Shown here: positions 8,048 to 16,396 of the stretch, piece by piece
How the letters are laid out: each line of letters begins with the position of its first letter
How positions within the stretch are numbered: the stretch's first letter is position 1
NCBI GenBank assembly: GCA_024695565.1
Contig: JAILHX010000076.1
Location: forward strand, 1 to 44,572
DNA from: Saccharofermentans sp.
GTDB taxonomy: Bacteria > Bacillota_A > Clostridia > Saccharofermentanales > Saccharofermentanaceae
Length of the DNA stretch: 44,572 nucleotides
Reading direction: 5' to 3'
Made by a program: the position numbers and the translations under genes
Notes under the pieces: model-generated
The model's database searches: none
What the model was told of the DNA's origin: nothing
What the model saw: the letters and a program-made list of their open reading frames with translations, nothing else

Positions 8048-8635
8048 ATGGAAGAAAGCGTTAAGATCGCTAAGATCAAAAAGAGCTGTAAGGTTGGTAA
8101 AACGGTATCCAATATCCTTTTTATCATCAGCCTTATTGCAAGCATCGCTTCTTTGGCAGGAGGAATATTCATATTCTCAATGGGCAAGGAATTTGATGTC
8201 TCAATTGAGCAGGCCATTGATGCCGGATACGTTACAACAGATAACAGCATGGGAACATCGTCGATTATCCGCATCGAGGCTTTTGATGTAAATAACCTTC
8301 ATTCAGACATCCCTGCATGGCAGGCTGCAATCGATGACCATCCTTATGCGGTCTCATATGGAGCCATGTGCTTAACGATGGCAGCAGCAGTAGCTTTGGC
8401 TGCTGTACTGATGAAGCTTATAAGCGGGATTTTCGCACAGATAATCAGAGAGGAAACACCTTTTACCGATAAGGTAATCAAGCGGGTCCTTATCGTAATG
8501 ATAGCTGTCAGCGCCGTCATGTTCTTTACTTCCGGTATGGCATACGGAGTTTTAGGCGGCATCGTCGCATGGGTCGTCTATTCGATATTGGATTACGGCA
8601 AGACCCTCCAGATCCAGTCTGACGAGACATTATAA
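8048..8635 (+). CDS. DUF2975-like four-helix membrane protein
   Basis: A 195-residue protein with four membrane segments: about residues 20-45 (ILFIISLIASIASLAGGIFIF), 105-125 (CLTMAAAVALAAVLM), 140-160 and 162-180. An extracytoplasmic loop of about 55 residues lies between helices 1 and 2. The N-terminal basic tail, the IREETPFTD segment after helix 2 and the C-terminal VVYSILDYGKTLQ match the DUF2975 pattern. Genes of this family are commonly next to a YozG-like Cro/CI regulator, exactly as here. Function is unknown; a membrane partner or target of the regulator is plausible. ATG with AAGGAG upstream; 11-base gap to the regulator start chosen below. Confidence 0.75.
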   Translation: MEESVKIAKIKKSCKVGKTVSNILFIISLIASIASLAGGIFIFSMGKEFDVSIEQAIDAGYVTTDNSMGTSSIIRIEAFDVNNLHSDIPAWQAAIDDHPYAVSYGAMCLTMAAAVALAAVLMKLISGIFAQIIREETPFTDKVIKRVLIVMIAVSAVMFFTSGMAYGVLGGIVAWVVYSILDYGKTLQIQSDETL

Positions 8636-8646
8636 TGGAGGAAAAT

Positions 8647-8853
8647 ATGGGACAGATAATACTTAGATTAGACAGAGTCATGGCAGACCGTAAGATCTCA
8701 CTCAACGAATTGTCCGAGAAGGTCGGTGTCTCTAACGTCAATCTCTCAAAGATGAAGAACGGCAAGATATCCGCGATCAGATTCTCAACACTCGAAGCAA
8801 TATGCGATGCGCTGGACTGCCAGCCCGGTGACATTTTGGAATATCAGAAATAA
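8647..8853 (+). CDS. YozG-like XRE/Cro-type transcriptional regulator
   Basis: A 68-residue single-domain helix-turn-helix protein of the Cro/CI family. The sequence MGQIILRLDRVMADRKIS then LSEKVGVSNVNLSKMKNGK shows the HTH, and RFSTLEAICDALDCQPGDILEY is the hallmark C-terminus of YozG-like regulators that accompany DUF2975 proteins. An in-frame ATG at 8635 overlaps the upstream stop (TAATG), but I chose ATG 8647: it has GGAGG directly upstream at short spacing and gives the N-terminus usual in the family. It probably autoregulates the two-gene operon. A GC-rich hairpin follows. Confidence 0.88.
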   Translation: MGQIILRLDRVMADRKISLNELSEKVGVSNVNLSKMKNGKISAIRFSTLEAICDALDCQPGDILEYQK

Positions 8854-8878
8854 GTTTCTAGGATAACAGGGATAGATG

Positions 8879-8898
8879 GGGCGCCTTAACGGGCGCCC
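8879..8898 (+). terminator. GC-rich hairpin after the XRE gene
   Basis: The perfect 7-bp stem GGGCGCC / GGCGCCC with a 6-base loop is followed only by TTACTAATTT. It is a weak intrinsic terminator or an RNA 3'-end stabiliser. Confidence 0.55.
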
Positions 8899-8906
8899 TT
8901 ACTAAT

Positions 8907-8935
8907 TTGCAGTAAAGCAATAAAACATATATAAT
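8907..8935 (+). promoter_or_regulatory. Promoter for tRNA-Pro
   Basis: TTGCAG (8907-8912), a 17-base spacer and a perfect TATAAT (8930-8935) place the transcription start close to the tRNA 5' end at 8951. Confidence 0.8.
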
Positions 8936-8950
8936 TACCGCCGTAGGTAT

Positions 8951-9026
8951 CGAGGTGTAGCGCAGTTGGTAGCGTACGTGCTTTGGGAGCATGGGGTCGC
9001 AGGTTCGAATCCTGTCACCTCGACCA
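8951..9026 (+). tRNA. tRNA-Pro(TGG)
   Basis: A complete cloverleaf can be drawn. The acceptor stem CGAGGTG pairs with CACCTCG, the anticodon loop TTTGGGA carries anticodon TGG (reads CCA and other proline codons), the T-arm contains GGTTCGAATCC, and the 3' CCA is encoded. The D-arm TAGCGCAGTTGGTAGC is typical of proline tRNAs. It is a single gene with its own promoter, convergent with the acyltransferase operon to its right. No clear terminator is seen between them. Confidence 0.97.
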
Positions 9027-9063
9027 CCTTTTTTATTTTCCCGCAAAACAATTCTGCTACAGA

Positions 9064-10344
9064 TCAGCTGTTTTTCTCAGAGGAAGTCTTACCCTTCGAC
9101 AGCTTGTAAAGTTCTTCTGCAGCGATCCTTGTCTTTGCAACTATGTCTCCTTCTTTTGGGAAACAATAGTACAGGCAGTCATTGGTGCCGATGGAAACGA
9201 TGTCACCTATCTCATACCAGAAGTAATCTGAATTGACACTGTAAGAAGCGCTTGGCGCCTGTTCGTAATGTAGCTTGCCGTCGCAGCCGTCAAGAACGAA
9301 TCCGTTATTGTCGTGGCGGAGCGTTCCGCTTCCTACCATATAGAGTGCCTTTGAATCTTTTAATATCGCTATGTCACAAGGGACATCAAGAGAGTACGTT
9401 CCGTTCTCTATCTCTTCTTTTAACTGCTCGCGTTCCCAGGCAAACCATGCAGGAACATGTGTAAACTTCGGTTCTACATTGATGCCCTTAAGTCTTCCCA
9501 AAATATCCAGCTCGTATATAGCACCGCACTCATGGCATGTCAGGGTTATGCCCTTGCCTTCGGTCTTGCCTTCCGTCATGCAGTGAGGACACTTATAGAG
9601 GATCCTGTTAAGTCCGTCTGCCCTGAAGGGTTCATCTATCTCTATTGAATTGTCCTGCTGCCATTTGAAATAATCCAGTGTAAACTCTTTATCCACGATC
9701 TCATCGATCTGTCTTACCTTCGTCTCTGCAAGTTCTTCCGGCGTGAACAGGCACTTCATCGTGCAGGTTACCTTAACGTCTCTCTTCTGCAGATTGTTAT
9801 AGAGAGGGTCTCTTGTAAATGAACCATAGGTTGTGATCATGACAACGGGGTGCTTAAGCTTCTTAAGTAAGATTCCGAGTCTTCTCGGGATCTTCGTTCC
9901 GGTTCCGTCCAGGGAATAACCTGCCTCAGGATACATGAGGACGCTGGCCTTATTCTCTGTGAGCGCATAATCCATGTCCGAGATGAGCGACATGTCTGAT
10001 ACGAATTTGCGGGTGGGAATGCAGCCAAGAGACCTCATCAGTCCCTCTTTGCCGACCAGGGCATCTGACGTGCAGACGATGCTGAACGGTCGGTCCTTCA
10101 AGACTTCGAAAGCAATTGAAAGATCAGTAAAACTGCAGTGGTTCATGAGTATCATCCACGGACCGTCACCTGCCCTTTCCATATCGATCTTCTCGCACTC
10201 GAAGTTGACCTTCTTAAGTTCACCGCCAATGACAATGCGGGCAATTCCTTCCAGAAATCTCGAAGGCTTGCGCGGCTTTTTGTGCTCCCATGAAGGAAGC
10301 TTTGCAACTTCGTCATAACTTAATGTCTTAGTCTTGATCTTCAT
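9064..10344 (-). CDS. PlsC-like acyltransferase with C-terminal zinc ribbon
   Basis: Predicted glycerophospholipid-type acyltransferase acting at the cytoplasmic membrane face. The PlsC signature HX4D is present as NHCSFTD (His in motif I), with a downstream YPEAGYSLDG (motif III) and IPTRKF between them. After about residue 260 a CxxC...CxxC pair (CPHC...CHEC, with a glycine-rich spacer) forms a likely zinc ribbon, followed by about 130 residues with no recognised family; this C-terminal extension is unusual for PlsC proteins. Length is 426 residues. The frame is open up to 10434, but I chose ATG 10344: GAGG sits at ideal spacing and the codon begins 2 bases after the hemZ stop. It is the last gene of the coaW-led operon. 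Confidence 0.85.
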   Translation of the reverse strand: MKIKTKTLSYDEVAKLPSWEHKKPRKPSRFLEGIARIVIGGELKKVNFECEKIDMERAGDGPWMILMNHCSFTDLSIAFEVLKDRPFSIVCTSDALVGKEGLMRSLGCIPTRKFVSDMSLISDMDYALTENKASVLMYPEAGYSLDGTGTKIPRRLGILLKKLKHPVVMITTYGSFTRDPLYNNLQKRDVKVTCTMKCLFTPEELAETKVRQIDEIVDKEFTLDYFKWQQDNSIEIDEPFRADGLNRILYKCPHCMTEGKTEGKGITLTCHECGAIYELDILGRLKGINVEPKFTHVPAWFAWEREQLKEEIENGTYSLDVPCDIAILKDSKALYMVGSGTLRHDNNGFVLDGCDGKLHYEQAPSASYSVNSDYFWYEIGDIVSIGTNDCLYYCFPKEGDIVAKTRIAAEELYKLSKGKTSSEKNS

Positions 10345-10346
10345 GT

Positions 10347-11765
10347 TTACCTCATCTCGAAAAACTTTATCTTCTTCATAGCCATCTCTTCTACTCTTTC
10401 GATATATGTAAGAGCATCCTTTATCGTAGGACATCTCTCTACCCTGTGTTTATAATTTTCGCCTTCCTGCGCAAAGCATCTCTTGCTCATTCCGCCAGCA
10501 CCGAATGACAGCACGTCTCTGCAGTCGCTCATCATGGCGACATTATAGACCGAGCCCGTGCCGTCTTTTGCAAAACCCGTATTCTCAAGTCCGTGACCGG
10601 TATCTTTCTGGCGGTACATATAGTAAGGACGGTATCCTGCTCCTTCTAGCAGCCTGTAGCTCTCGGCAACGGCATCATCTAATCTTCCTCTGCTCATCTC
10701 AAGATCCATAACAGTCTCGCGGCTCATGGCTGCGCGCCTTTTCTTATAAAGCGTGTGCACCGTTATGTTGGCAGGCGCAAGTTCTATCAGCTTCTTCGTT
10801 GACTCAACGTGCTCATCCGCATTCTCATATGGAAGCCCTGCAATAAGGTCCATGTTGATCAGATCAAAACCCATACTGCGCGCCTGACCGTAGATCCTTA
10901 CCGCATCTTCGGCCGTGTGCTTTCTCCCGAGCTTTAACAGAGTCTCTGTTCTCATCGTCTGAGGATTGATGCAGATCCTGGTGATTCCGTGTTCCTTCAT
11001 GGCTTCAAGCTTGCCTAAAGTAATGGTATCAGGTCTTCCGGCTTCGATCGTGACTTCACAATCAGGCGTTATCTTAAGATTTGAATAGATGCAGTCCAAA
11101 AGTGACGCAAACTCTTTTTCTTCTAAAACAGTCGGCGTTCCGCCTCCGACATAAAGCGCGGACAAAGGTCTTGTTATATTCGGTGCCACCATGCCTATCT
11201 CGCGCTCTAATGCTGCTTCGTAATTAACGAGACGGTCCATGTGGCATGAGATATCAGAAGATACGAACGAACAATACTGGCATCTTGAAGGACAGAAAGG
11301 TATTCCTACATAAACGCACAGATTCTCTTCCGGCACTTGGCTTAAGAGCCTTAGTTCTTCCCTCGAAGTCTCATATGCAAGAAGTGCTTTATCAGGTCTT
11401 ACAAAATACTTTTCTTCCAACGCTTCAGGGCTGTCTTCTTCGCATGCTACGAGCGTAGGTCTTATTCCGGTAAGACAACCCCAAGGCATTCTTTTCGAAG
11501 TGATATCAGACAAAGCCATATAGAGCGAGCGCTTGATCTCGCGTCCGGGTTCCAACAATTTCCCCTTAAATTCGTATTCCTTGTCTCCTGCAAAGGTAAC
11601 AGACCTGCCATCTTCCATCAGCTCGTTAACAAGCGTTACATCCGGACCTTCGGGCGCTATTACTTTGCCCTCGTCCTTTTTCTCTTCAGGGACTCCTGCG
11701 AACATCCTTACTACATCTGATACGCCGTAGTATTTATCGTGACCTTTCAGGATAACTTCAAGCAT
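10347..11765 (-). CDS. hemZ: HemZ-type coproporphyrinogen dehydrogenase (radical SAM)
   Basis: A HemN-like radical SAM enzyme annotated as oxygen-independent coproporphyrinogen III dehydrogenase of haem synthesis; activity of the HemZ branch is less well established than that of HemN. The 4Fe-4S motif is C158-PSR-C162-QY-C165 in the CxxxCxxC form, followed by YVGGGTPT and TIEAGRPDT. An N-terminal domain of about 140 residues before the radical SAM core is what separates HemZ from HemN. The C-terminal part has YMYRQKDTGHGLENTGFAK, typical of HemZ. The protein has 472 residues. I chose ATG 11765 (AGGGAG six bases upstream) over an in-frame ATG at 11783. It overlaps the end of the DUF3810 gene by 8 bases, so translation is probably coupled. 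Confidence 0.9.
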   Translation of the reverse strand: MLEVILKGHDKYYGVSDVVRMFAGVPEEKKDEGKVIAPEGPDVTLVNELMEDGRSVTFAGDKEYEFKGKLLEPGREIKRSLYMALSDITSKRMPWGCLTGIRPTLVACEEDSPEALEEKYFVRPDKALLAYETSREELRLLSQVPEENLCVYVGIPFCPSRCQYCSFVSSDISCHMDRLVNYEAALEREIGMVAPNITRPLSALYVGGGTPTVLEEKEFASLLDCIYSNLKITPDCEVTIEAGRPDTITLGKLEAMKEHGITRICINPQTMRTETLLKLGRKHTAEDAVRIYGQARSMGFDLINMDLIAGLPYENADEHVESTKKLIELAPANITVHTLYKKRRAAMSRETVMDLEMSRGRLDDAVAESYRLLEGAGYRPYYMYRQKDTGHGLENTGFAKDGTGSVYNVAMMSDCRDVLSFGAGGMSKRCFAQEGENYKHRVERCPTIKDALTYIERVEEMAMKKIKFFEMR

Positions 11766-12951
11766 CTCCGGCTCCCTCAACATAAGTCAGATAGAACCTG
11801 ACATAGATACTGTCCGGCACATTGTAAGACTCAACGCCTTCCTCTTCTCCATTGGACTTAAGGAAAGTATCGTTTACCGTGCTGCTTGTCTCAGTGATAT
11901 TAAGTCCGAACATCTCGTAGATTGCATCGACCTCGCTGTCGATCTTATCCCAGTACATGTAATCTGCTCTCATGTCTCTATAAACAGGTTCCATCTCAGA
12001 AGTAACTACGTACTGCGGCAAGACCTGCTCCGTTGCCTCTGCATACTGCTGCGCGATCGGATAGATATTCCAGAAGATCTCAAAGTAGCCTGCATAGCGG
12101 AAGTCAGCACGCTTGGATGAGATGCAGGCCAATGCTGCCAGGAGATTGCAGTCCGTCTCACTCGCATAACCTTTGGCATGGCACAGCTCATGACAAAGCG
12201 TATACGGGAACTCAGTAATGTTCATATAATCGGTGTTCAGGTTTACTTCGCCCAGATACATGTCGTATGCTCCGACGATATATGTGTAGCTCCAATAGTG
12301 ACTGAATGATACGGGCTTTGCACGGACATAATTCTGACTTAACGGAATCTCATACTCGTCCGCGAAAGCATTCAGGAGCGAATTCGCATAACTTGCCGAA
12401 CTCTCAAAACTCTCGGTCATGTGAGCAACACCATTGTAGTCTTCTCCGAGATGACTCCTGGCCTCGACCATGCCCATATATGCCCACTTAAGAGCAGCGC
12501 AGTATTCTTCGAATGTCAGTTCTTCCTGCTCAATAAGATTCAATTCATCTTCCACATCAGTCCTTCTGTATGCGATTCCGTGCATCGCCTGGAATATGAC
12601 CGCGGCAAGCAGAACAACGATCATGAGGTTTCTATAAGACTGATAGATGTATTTGACCGCACCTTTGGATAAGCACTTCTTAATAAGAAAAACCAGCCAG
12701 ACAACAAATCCTGCGGCAAGAAGCGGCACACCGATGATTATAATGTTCTCCGTCAAAGAGAAATGGAACATCATATTAAAGCTCTGGGCAGGAGCTGATA
12801 TGTGCGGGAAAATGTATGTCCCGTAAAAGTCTGCAGCTCTTCCCGGAATAAAGTTGTTCAAGACCGACACGGCAACAGACAGTACCGTTAAAACTACGAT
12901 CAGCACGATCTTAAGGATTATTCTTCTCTTTCCCTTATGCGTTATCTTCAT
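11758..12951 (-). CDS. DUF3810 membrane zinc metallopeptidase-like protein
   Basis: A 397-residue protein with three membrane segments near the N-terminus (about residues 12-32, 68-92 and 107-124) and a large extracytoplasmic domain. That domain has the zinc-peptidase motif H254-ELC-H258 with a probable third ligand Glu265 in the GYASETDCN segment, characteristic of DUF3810. Substrate and role are not known. It lies between a membrane acyltransferase and hemZ with overlapping ends on both sides: its ATG overlaps the stop of the DUF1624 gene by 4 bases and its stop overlaps hemZ. This points to coordinated expression, not necessarily to a shared pathway. Confidence 0.85.
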   Translation of the reverse strand: MKITHKGKRRIILKIVLIVVLTVLSVAVSVLNNFIPGRAADFYGTYIFPHISAPAQSFNMMFHFSLTENIIIIGVPLLAAGFVVWLVFLIKKCLSKGAVKYIYQSYRNLMIVVLLAAVIFQAMHGIAYRRTDVEDELNLIEQEELTFEEYCAALKWAYMGMVEARSHLGEDYNGVAHMTESFESSASYANSLLNAFADEYEIPLSQNYVRAKPVSFSHYWSYTYIVGAYDMYLGEVNLNTDYMNITEFPYTLCHELCHAKGYASETDCNLLAALACISSKRADFRYAGYFEIFWNIYPIAQQYAEATEQVLPQYVVTSEMEPVYRDMRADYMYWDKIDSEVDAIYEMFGLNITETSSTVNDTFLKSNGEEEGVESYNVPDSIYVRFYLTYVEGAGDA

Positions 12952-13736
12952 TTGACTGAATTAATAAGCAGGAAGATCACATACAGGATTCCATATACTA
13001 CCGGCTGATGAGCCAGATAAATAATGAGAGAATGACGTCCGATGAATTCAACCGGTCTTGCAATGGCAGACATAACCTTGCCACGTCCGCCAAACAGCGT
13101 CTTCTTCTCCTTGTAGAGAGTTCTTCCGATAACGCATCCGATAAGGAATACTCCGAGCCACGGAAACAGCGGCATATAATCTGCCATCCAGGGCATTCCC
13201 TTGATCTCAAATCCTATGGGAAGGAATATAAGTGCATCCGTTGAATAATCCATATAATGGATATCACATCCGCAGATAACGATATAAAGACCTACAAGTC
13301 CCATGATAAGATTCATGACATCAGATCTGACCTTGAATTTCTTCTCAATAAACGAGATCAATGCATAGATGAACACGCCGCAGGTCAATACTGCCAAAAC
13401 ATTGAATATTATCAGACAGTACAGATTGAGATAATAAGTCGCAATGAAAGTGCCGGCAAACAGAACAAGTGTGGCACCAAGAAGCTTTAAGCCCCTCTTT
13501 ATATTACTTCGCGAAAATGTGCAGCATATTCCTGATACAGATACAAACAGAACAACGATAACCGGATGAACAAAAGACCAGAACCAGCCTTTCTCAAGAT
13601 ATGAGAAACAATCAGCCCCAAATTCATATCTGACGTCCCATGACATATGCATGAAGAGCATCATTATAAGCGCAATACCTCTTAGGAAATCGAGTTCCCA
13701 TGCACGGTCTTTTGCCAGTCTCTTGCCCTTGCCCAT
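12948..13736 (-). CDS. DUF1624/HGSNAT-like membrane acetyltransferase
   Basis: A 262-residue polytopic protein with about seven hydrophobic segments. The N-terminal RAWELDFLRGIALIMMLFMH is the hallmark of the heparan-alpha-glucosaminide N-acetyltransferase catalytic domain family (DUF1624), whose members move acetyl groups from cytoplasmic acetyl-CoA across the membrane. The C-terminal GRHSLIIYLAHQPVVYG segment also matches. The acceptor in this organism is unknown; a cell-envelope glycan is plausible. The ATG overlaps the coaW stop by one base (TAATG), indicating translational coupling to a coenzyme A biosynthetic gene. Confidence 0.88.
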   Translation of the reverse strand: MGKGKRLAKDRAWELDFLRGIALIMMLFMHMSWDVRYEFGADCFSYLEKGWFWSFVHPVIVVLFVSVSGICCTFSRSNIKRGLKLLGATLVLFAGTFIATYYLNLYCLIIFNVLAVLTCGVFIYALISFIEKKFKVRSDVMNLIMGLVGLYIVICGCDIHYMDYSTDALIFLPIGFEIKGMPWMADYMPLFPWLGVFLIGCVIGRTLYKEKKTLFGGRGKVMSAIARPVEFIGRHSLIIYLAHQPVVYGILYVIFLLINSVK

Positions 13737-14563
13737 TATTTATTTTCCTGTCCTTCTGCAAGACAGCTTCCTAATGCAGTAGCATATACTGCATTCTCAG
13801 GTATGATCATGTTAACGCCATAGAGATCTTCGAACGGCAGCAAATACTGTTCACATTCCTTAAGATCCGTTAACTGTCCCGTGAAAATAATATCTTTTAA
13901 ATTGCACTGTCTCGATGCCATAATGGCCACAGTACCGATAGCCTGATATACCAGGTTAAACACGCCGGCCATCTTATCTTCTCTGGAGAGATCATCTGCA
14001 GCCTTACCGAAGTTAGAAGCCGTAACATTCATCGGAAGTCCTGTGACACCATTCTTTGTGATATCTCCAATCGTAAGATCACACTTCAGGATATCACCTG
14101 ACGTTGCCATGTCGGAAAGTTTAACTGCATCAGATGTGCCTGCTATCGCAAGACCTAATCCTACGAGCGTACCGCCGCCGACGCCTGAACCGATAATATG
14201 TCTTACGCTGTCCTTGGTTGCTTCAAGATATGCAGTACCCGTGCCCATGCTGACAACTACTGCGTGATCCAAACCGGACAGATATAATCCGCCAAGGCCT
14301 GTAGCCTTGAATTCTTCAACAATTACCGTCTTTATTCCGAGAATGGGTGCCTGTGGGAAACCTGAACCGACACCTGTGATATTGATCTGCTCGATGTCAT
14401 TTACCGAAATCGAATTATCGTTAATAAGCTTACCTACAGCACCAAAAGCCGAAGTTACCGGATCAGCTGCCTTAACAACTGCTCTTGAGATTATCTTACC
14501 GTCCTGCATGCCGACGATCTTCGTCGTACTGCCACCAATATCCAAACCGACTTTTATTCTCAT
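13736..14563 (-). CDS. coaW: Type II pantothenate kinase
   Basis: This ASKHA-fold kinase phosphorylates pantothenate in the first committed step of coenzyme A synthesis. The N-terminal GLDIGGSTTKIVG is the phosphate-1 loop; VVVSMGTGTAYLE and HIIGSGVGGGTLVGLG form the adenosine-side and substrate loops; NAVYATALGSCL closes the protein. At 275 residues it matches the bacterial type II enzymes. The ATG is preceded by AAGGAAG. It is the first gene of a five-gene operon running to 9064. No convincing promoter was seen in the 80 bases before it, apart from a weak TAGAAT box. Confidence 0.88.
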   Translation of the reverse strand: MRIKVGLDIGGSTTKIVGMQDGKIISRAVVKAADPVTSAFGAVGKLINDNSISVNDIEQINITGVGSGFPQAPILGIKTVIVEEFKATGLGGLYLSGLDHAVVVSMGTGTAYLEATKDSVRHIIGSGVGGGTLVGLGLAIAGTSDAVKLSDMATSGDILKCDLTIGDITKNGVTGLPMNVTASNFGKAADDLSREDKMAGVFNLVYQAIGTVAIMASRQCNLKDIIFTGQLTDLKECEQYLLPFEDLYGVNMIIPENAVYATALGSCLAEGQENK

Positions 14564-14646
14564 AGCAAAAACTTCCTTATATTTAATTAGGTTATTCTAT
14601 CAAATCAAGGGGTATATATCCATTAAACAGAAGATACGAAGGCAAT

Positions 14647-14674
14647 AAAAAAGGCTGTCCCTTTTGGGACAGCC
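14647..14674 (-). terminator. Terminator of the minor prepilin operon
   Basis: The minus strand has a perfect 9-bp stem GGCTGTCCC / GGGACAGCC with an AAAA loop, followed by TTTTTT. It separates the pilin locus from coaW. Confidence 0.92.
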
Positions 14675-14692
14675 CTGAAGTAACTTTACTGA

Positions 14693-15358
14693 TCAACCCC
14701 ATTTATACTTAATAACTGACTTATAGTTACCGTCTAACTGTGAAGATATTGATGCGACTTCATCAGCTGACCAATGGTATGTGTTTCTAAATGTATCCTC
14801 TGTCATTGCTACGCCATCGACAACGATCTCACGTGAATCCTCAACACCATTCTGCTTAGCGCGCTCTGTGAAACGAGGTACCCAGAAACTGCCTTCGTAA
14901 GAATATACATAATCTGTACTGCTGTAATTATCCTTAACGAAGATCTTATAATATACGCACTTTGTAGTAGTATCGAACTTATAGAACATCCTGATGTCCC
15001 ACTTGCTGTCACCGGAATTTGTGCTGATGAAGTTAGGTTCAAAGATAGCTGTTGAGGAACCGTTCTTATCAGTTACTGTGAGCTTCGGAATTCCACCTAT
15101 GGGAGATACAGTCCACGTAAACGTATCGCCTGCTGCACCGGTAGTTCCCTGAGTTTCCTTCAGGAATGAATTCTCAAAACCATTAGCATAAAGCAACGCA
15201 TAGTCTGTTGAGTCATCAATATTATATGTTGTACTGAATGAATCAGATATTGATACACATATTCCTGCAATAACACCGCCGATGATAACAATGATCGCAA
15301 GCGATAAGATCATCTCGACTAAGGTAAAACCTTTTTTGTTTTTATTTTGTCTCTTCAT
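14693..15358 (-). CDS. Minor type IV prepilin-like protein (third of the minor set)
   Basis: The N-terminus MKRQNKNKKG^FTLVEMILSLAIIVIIGGVIAG is a class III signal: a short basic leader, the G^F cleavage site, Glu at +5 and a hydrophobic helix that packs into the pilus core. About 221 residues precede the stop, with a head domain rich in beta-type segments (DTFTWTVSPIGGIPKLTVTD, SKWDIRMFYKF). It resembles minor pilins of the PilW/PilV class by position and length only. The frame runs up to a GTG at 15382; I chose ATG 15358 because it gives the shortest normal prepilin leader. Distal gene of the minor prepilin operon, followed by a strong terminator. It needs a prepilin peptidase encoded elsewhere. 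Confidence 0.87.
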   Translation of the reverse strand: MKRQNKNKKGFTLVEMILSLAIIVIIGGVIAGICVSISDSFSTTYNIDDSTDYALLYANGFENSFLKETQGTTGAAGDTFTWTVSPIGGIPKLTVTDKNGSSTAIFEPNFISTNSGDSKWDIRMFYKFDTTTKCVYYKIFVKDNYSSTDYVYSYEGSFWVPRFTERAKQNGVEDSREIVVDGVAMTEDTFRNTYHWSADEVASISSQLDGNYKSVIKYKWG

Positions 15359-15402
15359 AAACTGCTTTCCCCCGAATATCACATTAGAAAACTGTTTTTA
15401 CC

Positions 15403-16020
15403 TTAGGATCCTATCGGTGTATTGACTACCAGCGGAGCACTTTCAAGATTCTGGCTGCCGCCAGCTTCATCAATTACCCAATAATATTTTCCGGTATCAG
15501 AATTATACATAACGACAACTTTACCTAAAGTTGAGTTGTTGCCTTCCTTCTGCCAATACTCAGGATAGTAAACGAATGTCTTTCTGTTATCTGCTAAATC
15601 ATCTGAGGAAGGAGCAAATGTGTCCTGACCATAAGGCAATGATGTAGGAACTGTTGAATCCAGATCAGTTTCTGCTTCGATATGAACAAATACATCTTCA
15701 AACGAAGCAGTAATGCTTCCCTCTTCGAATGTTAAAACCGTAGCATTACTTCTGTTTCCGCTGCAGTAACCCTTACCCTGCTCTTCTCTGCCACCAGTTC
15801 CGGTGTTCGGTGTGTCACTCCAGGTAGCAAGTGTCGACATGCATGCCGTATAGTTATTGGAACCTGACTTACTGTATACAGATGTCTGATATGAATAACC
15901 CATAGTAGCAATAAAACCGTTAATGAGCATCGTAGATACTACTACGAGAATGAACGTTGCCAACAGAGTCTCAACAAGTGTGAATCCCTTGCGGTTAATC
16001 TGCTTAATTAATCTCTTCAT
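15403..16020 (-). CDS. Minor type IV prepilin-like protein (PilV/GspI-like)
   Basis: A 205-residue prepilin. The leader MKRLIKQINRKG ends at the cleavage site G^FTLVETLLATFILVVVSTMLING, with Glu at +5. The FTLVETLLA start resembles PilV/GspI-type minor pilins. The head has two cysteines (one each side of the TGGREEQGKG loop) that could form a disulfide. The ATG is preceded by GAGGTGAT. It is the middle gene of the minor prepilin operon, 38 bases after the first and 44 bases before the third gene. Confidence 0.88.
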   Translation of the reverse strand: MKRLIKQINRKGFTLVETLLATFILVVVSTMLINGFIATMGYSYQTSVYSKSGSNNYTACMSTLATWSDTPNTGTGGREEQGKGYCSGNRSNATVLTFEEGSITASFEDVFVHIEAETDLDSTVPTSLPYGQDTFAPSSDDLADNRKTFVYYPEYWQKEGNNSTLGKVVVMYNSDTGKYYWVIDEAGGSQNLESAPLVVNTPIGS

Positions 16021-16058
16021 AAAATATCACCTCAGATATGTATTAACTCTATTAGTAA

Positions 16059-16286
16059 TCATCCGAAACTGTATTTGCGCAAGCTGGCTTCACCCTCATC
16101 AACCTGTGCTCTCAATTCACTGGAAGATAATCTTACTGCATCACCTGATCTATTGGTGGTATTGATAATATCGCTAATACCAGCAAATAGAGCACTAGCA
16201 AGAATCAAGATAATTGCAACAACTAAGACCATTTCTGTAAGAGTGAAACCACCCTTAATAACTTTCTTCTTACTTATCCTGTGCAT
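16059..16286 (-). CDS. Short type IV prepilin-like protein
   Basis: A 75-residue prepilin: leader MHRISKKKVIKGG, cleavage before FTLTEMVLVVAIILILASALFAG, Glu at +5. The mature product would have about 62 residues, so beyond the N-terminal helix only a 35-residue polar tail remains (charged, with SSSELRAQVDEGEASLRK). This is too small for a normal beta-sheet head. GGAGGG precedes the ATG at good spacing. It is the first gene of the minor prepilin operon, driven by the promoter at 16333-16360. Confidence 0.87.
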   Translation of the reverse strand: MHRISKKKVIKGGFTLTEMVLVVAIILILASALFAGISDIINTTNRSGDAVRLSSSELRAQVDEGEASLRKYSFG

Positions 16287-16332
16287 AACGCCCTCCGGAA
16301 TAACTAGTAAAACCCAATACTTCTATATGCTT

Positions 16333-16360
16333 ATTATACTTTCTTATTTGTAAATTTCAA
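16333..16360 (-). promoter_or_regulatory. Promoter of the minor prepilin operon
   Basis: Minus-strand TTGAAA (16355-16360) and a perfect TATAAT (16333-16338) with a 16-base spacer. The -35 lies in TGTTGAAATTT, which is shared with the PilX-like gene promoter. Confidence 0.82.
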
Positions 16361-16396
16361 CACTAAAATTCATAATTTGTTAAAATTTGGTCATTA

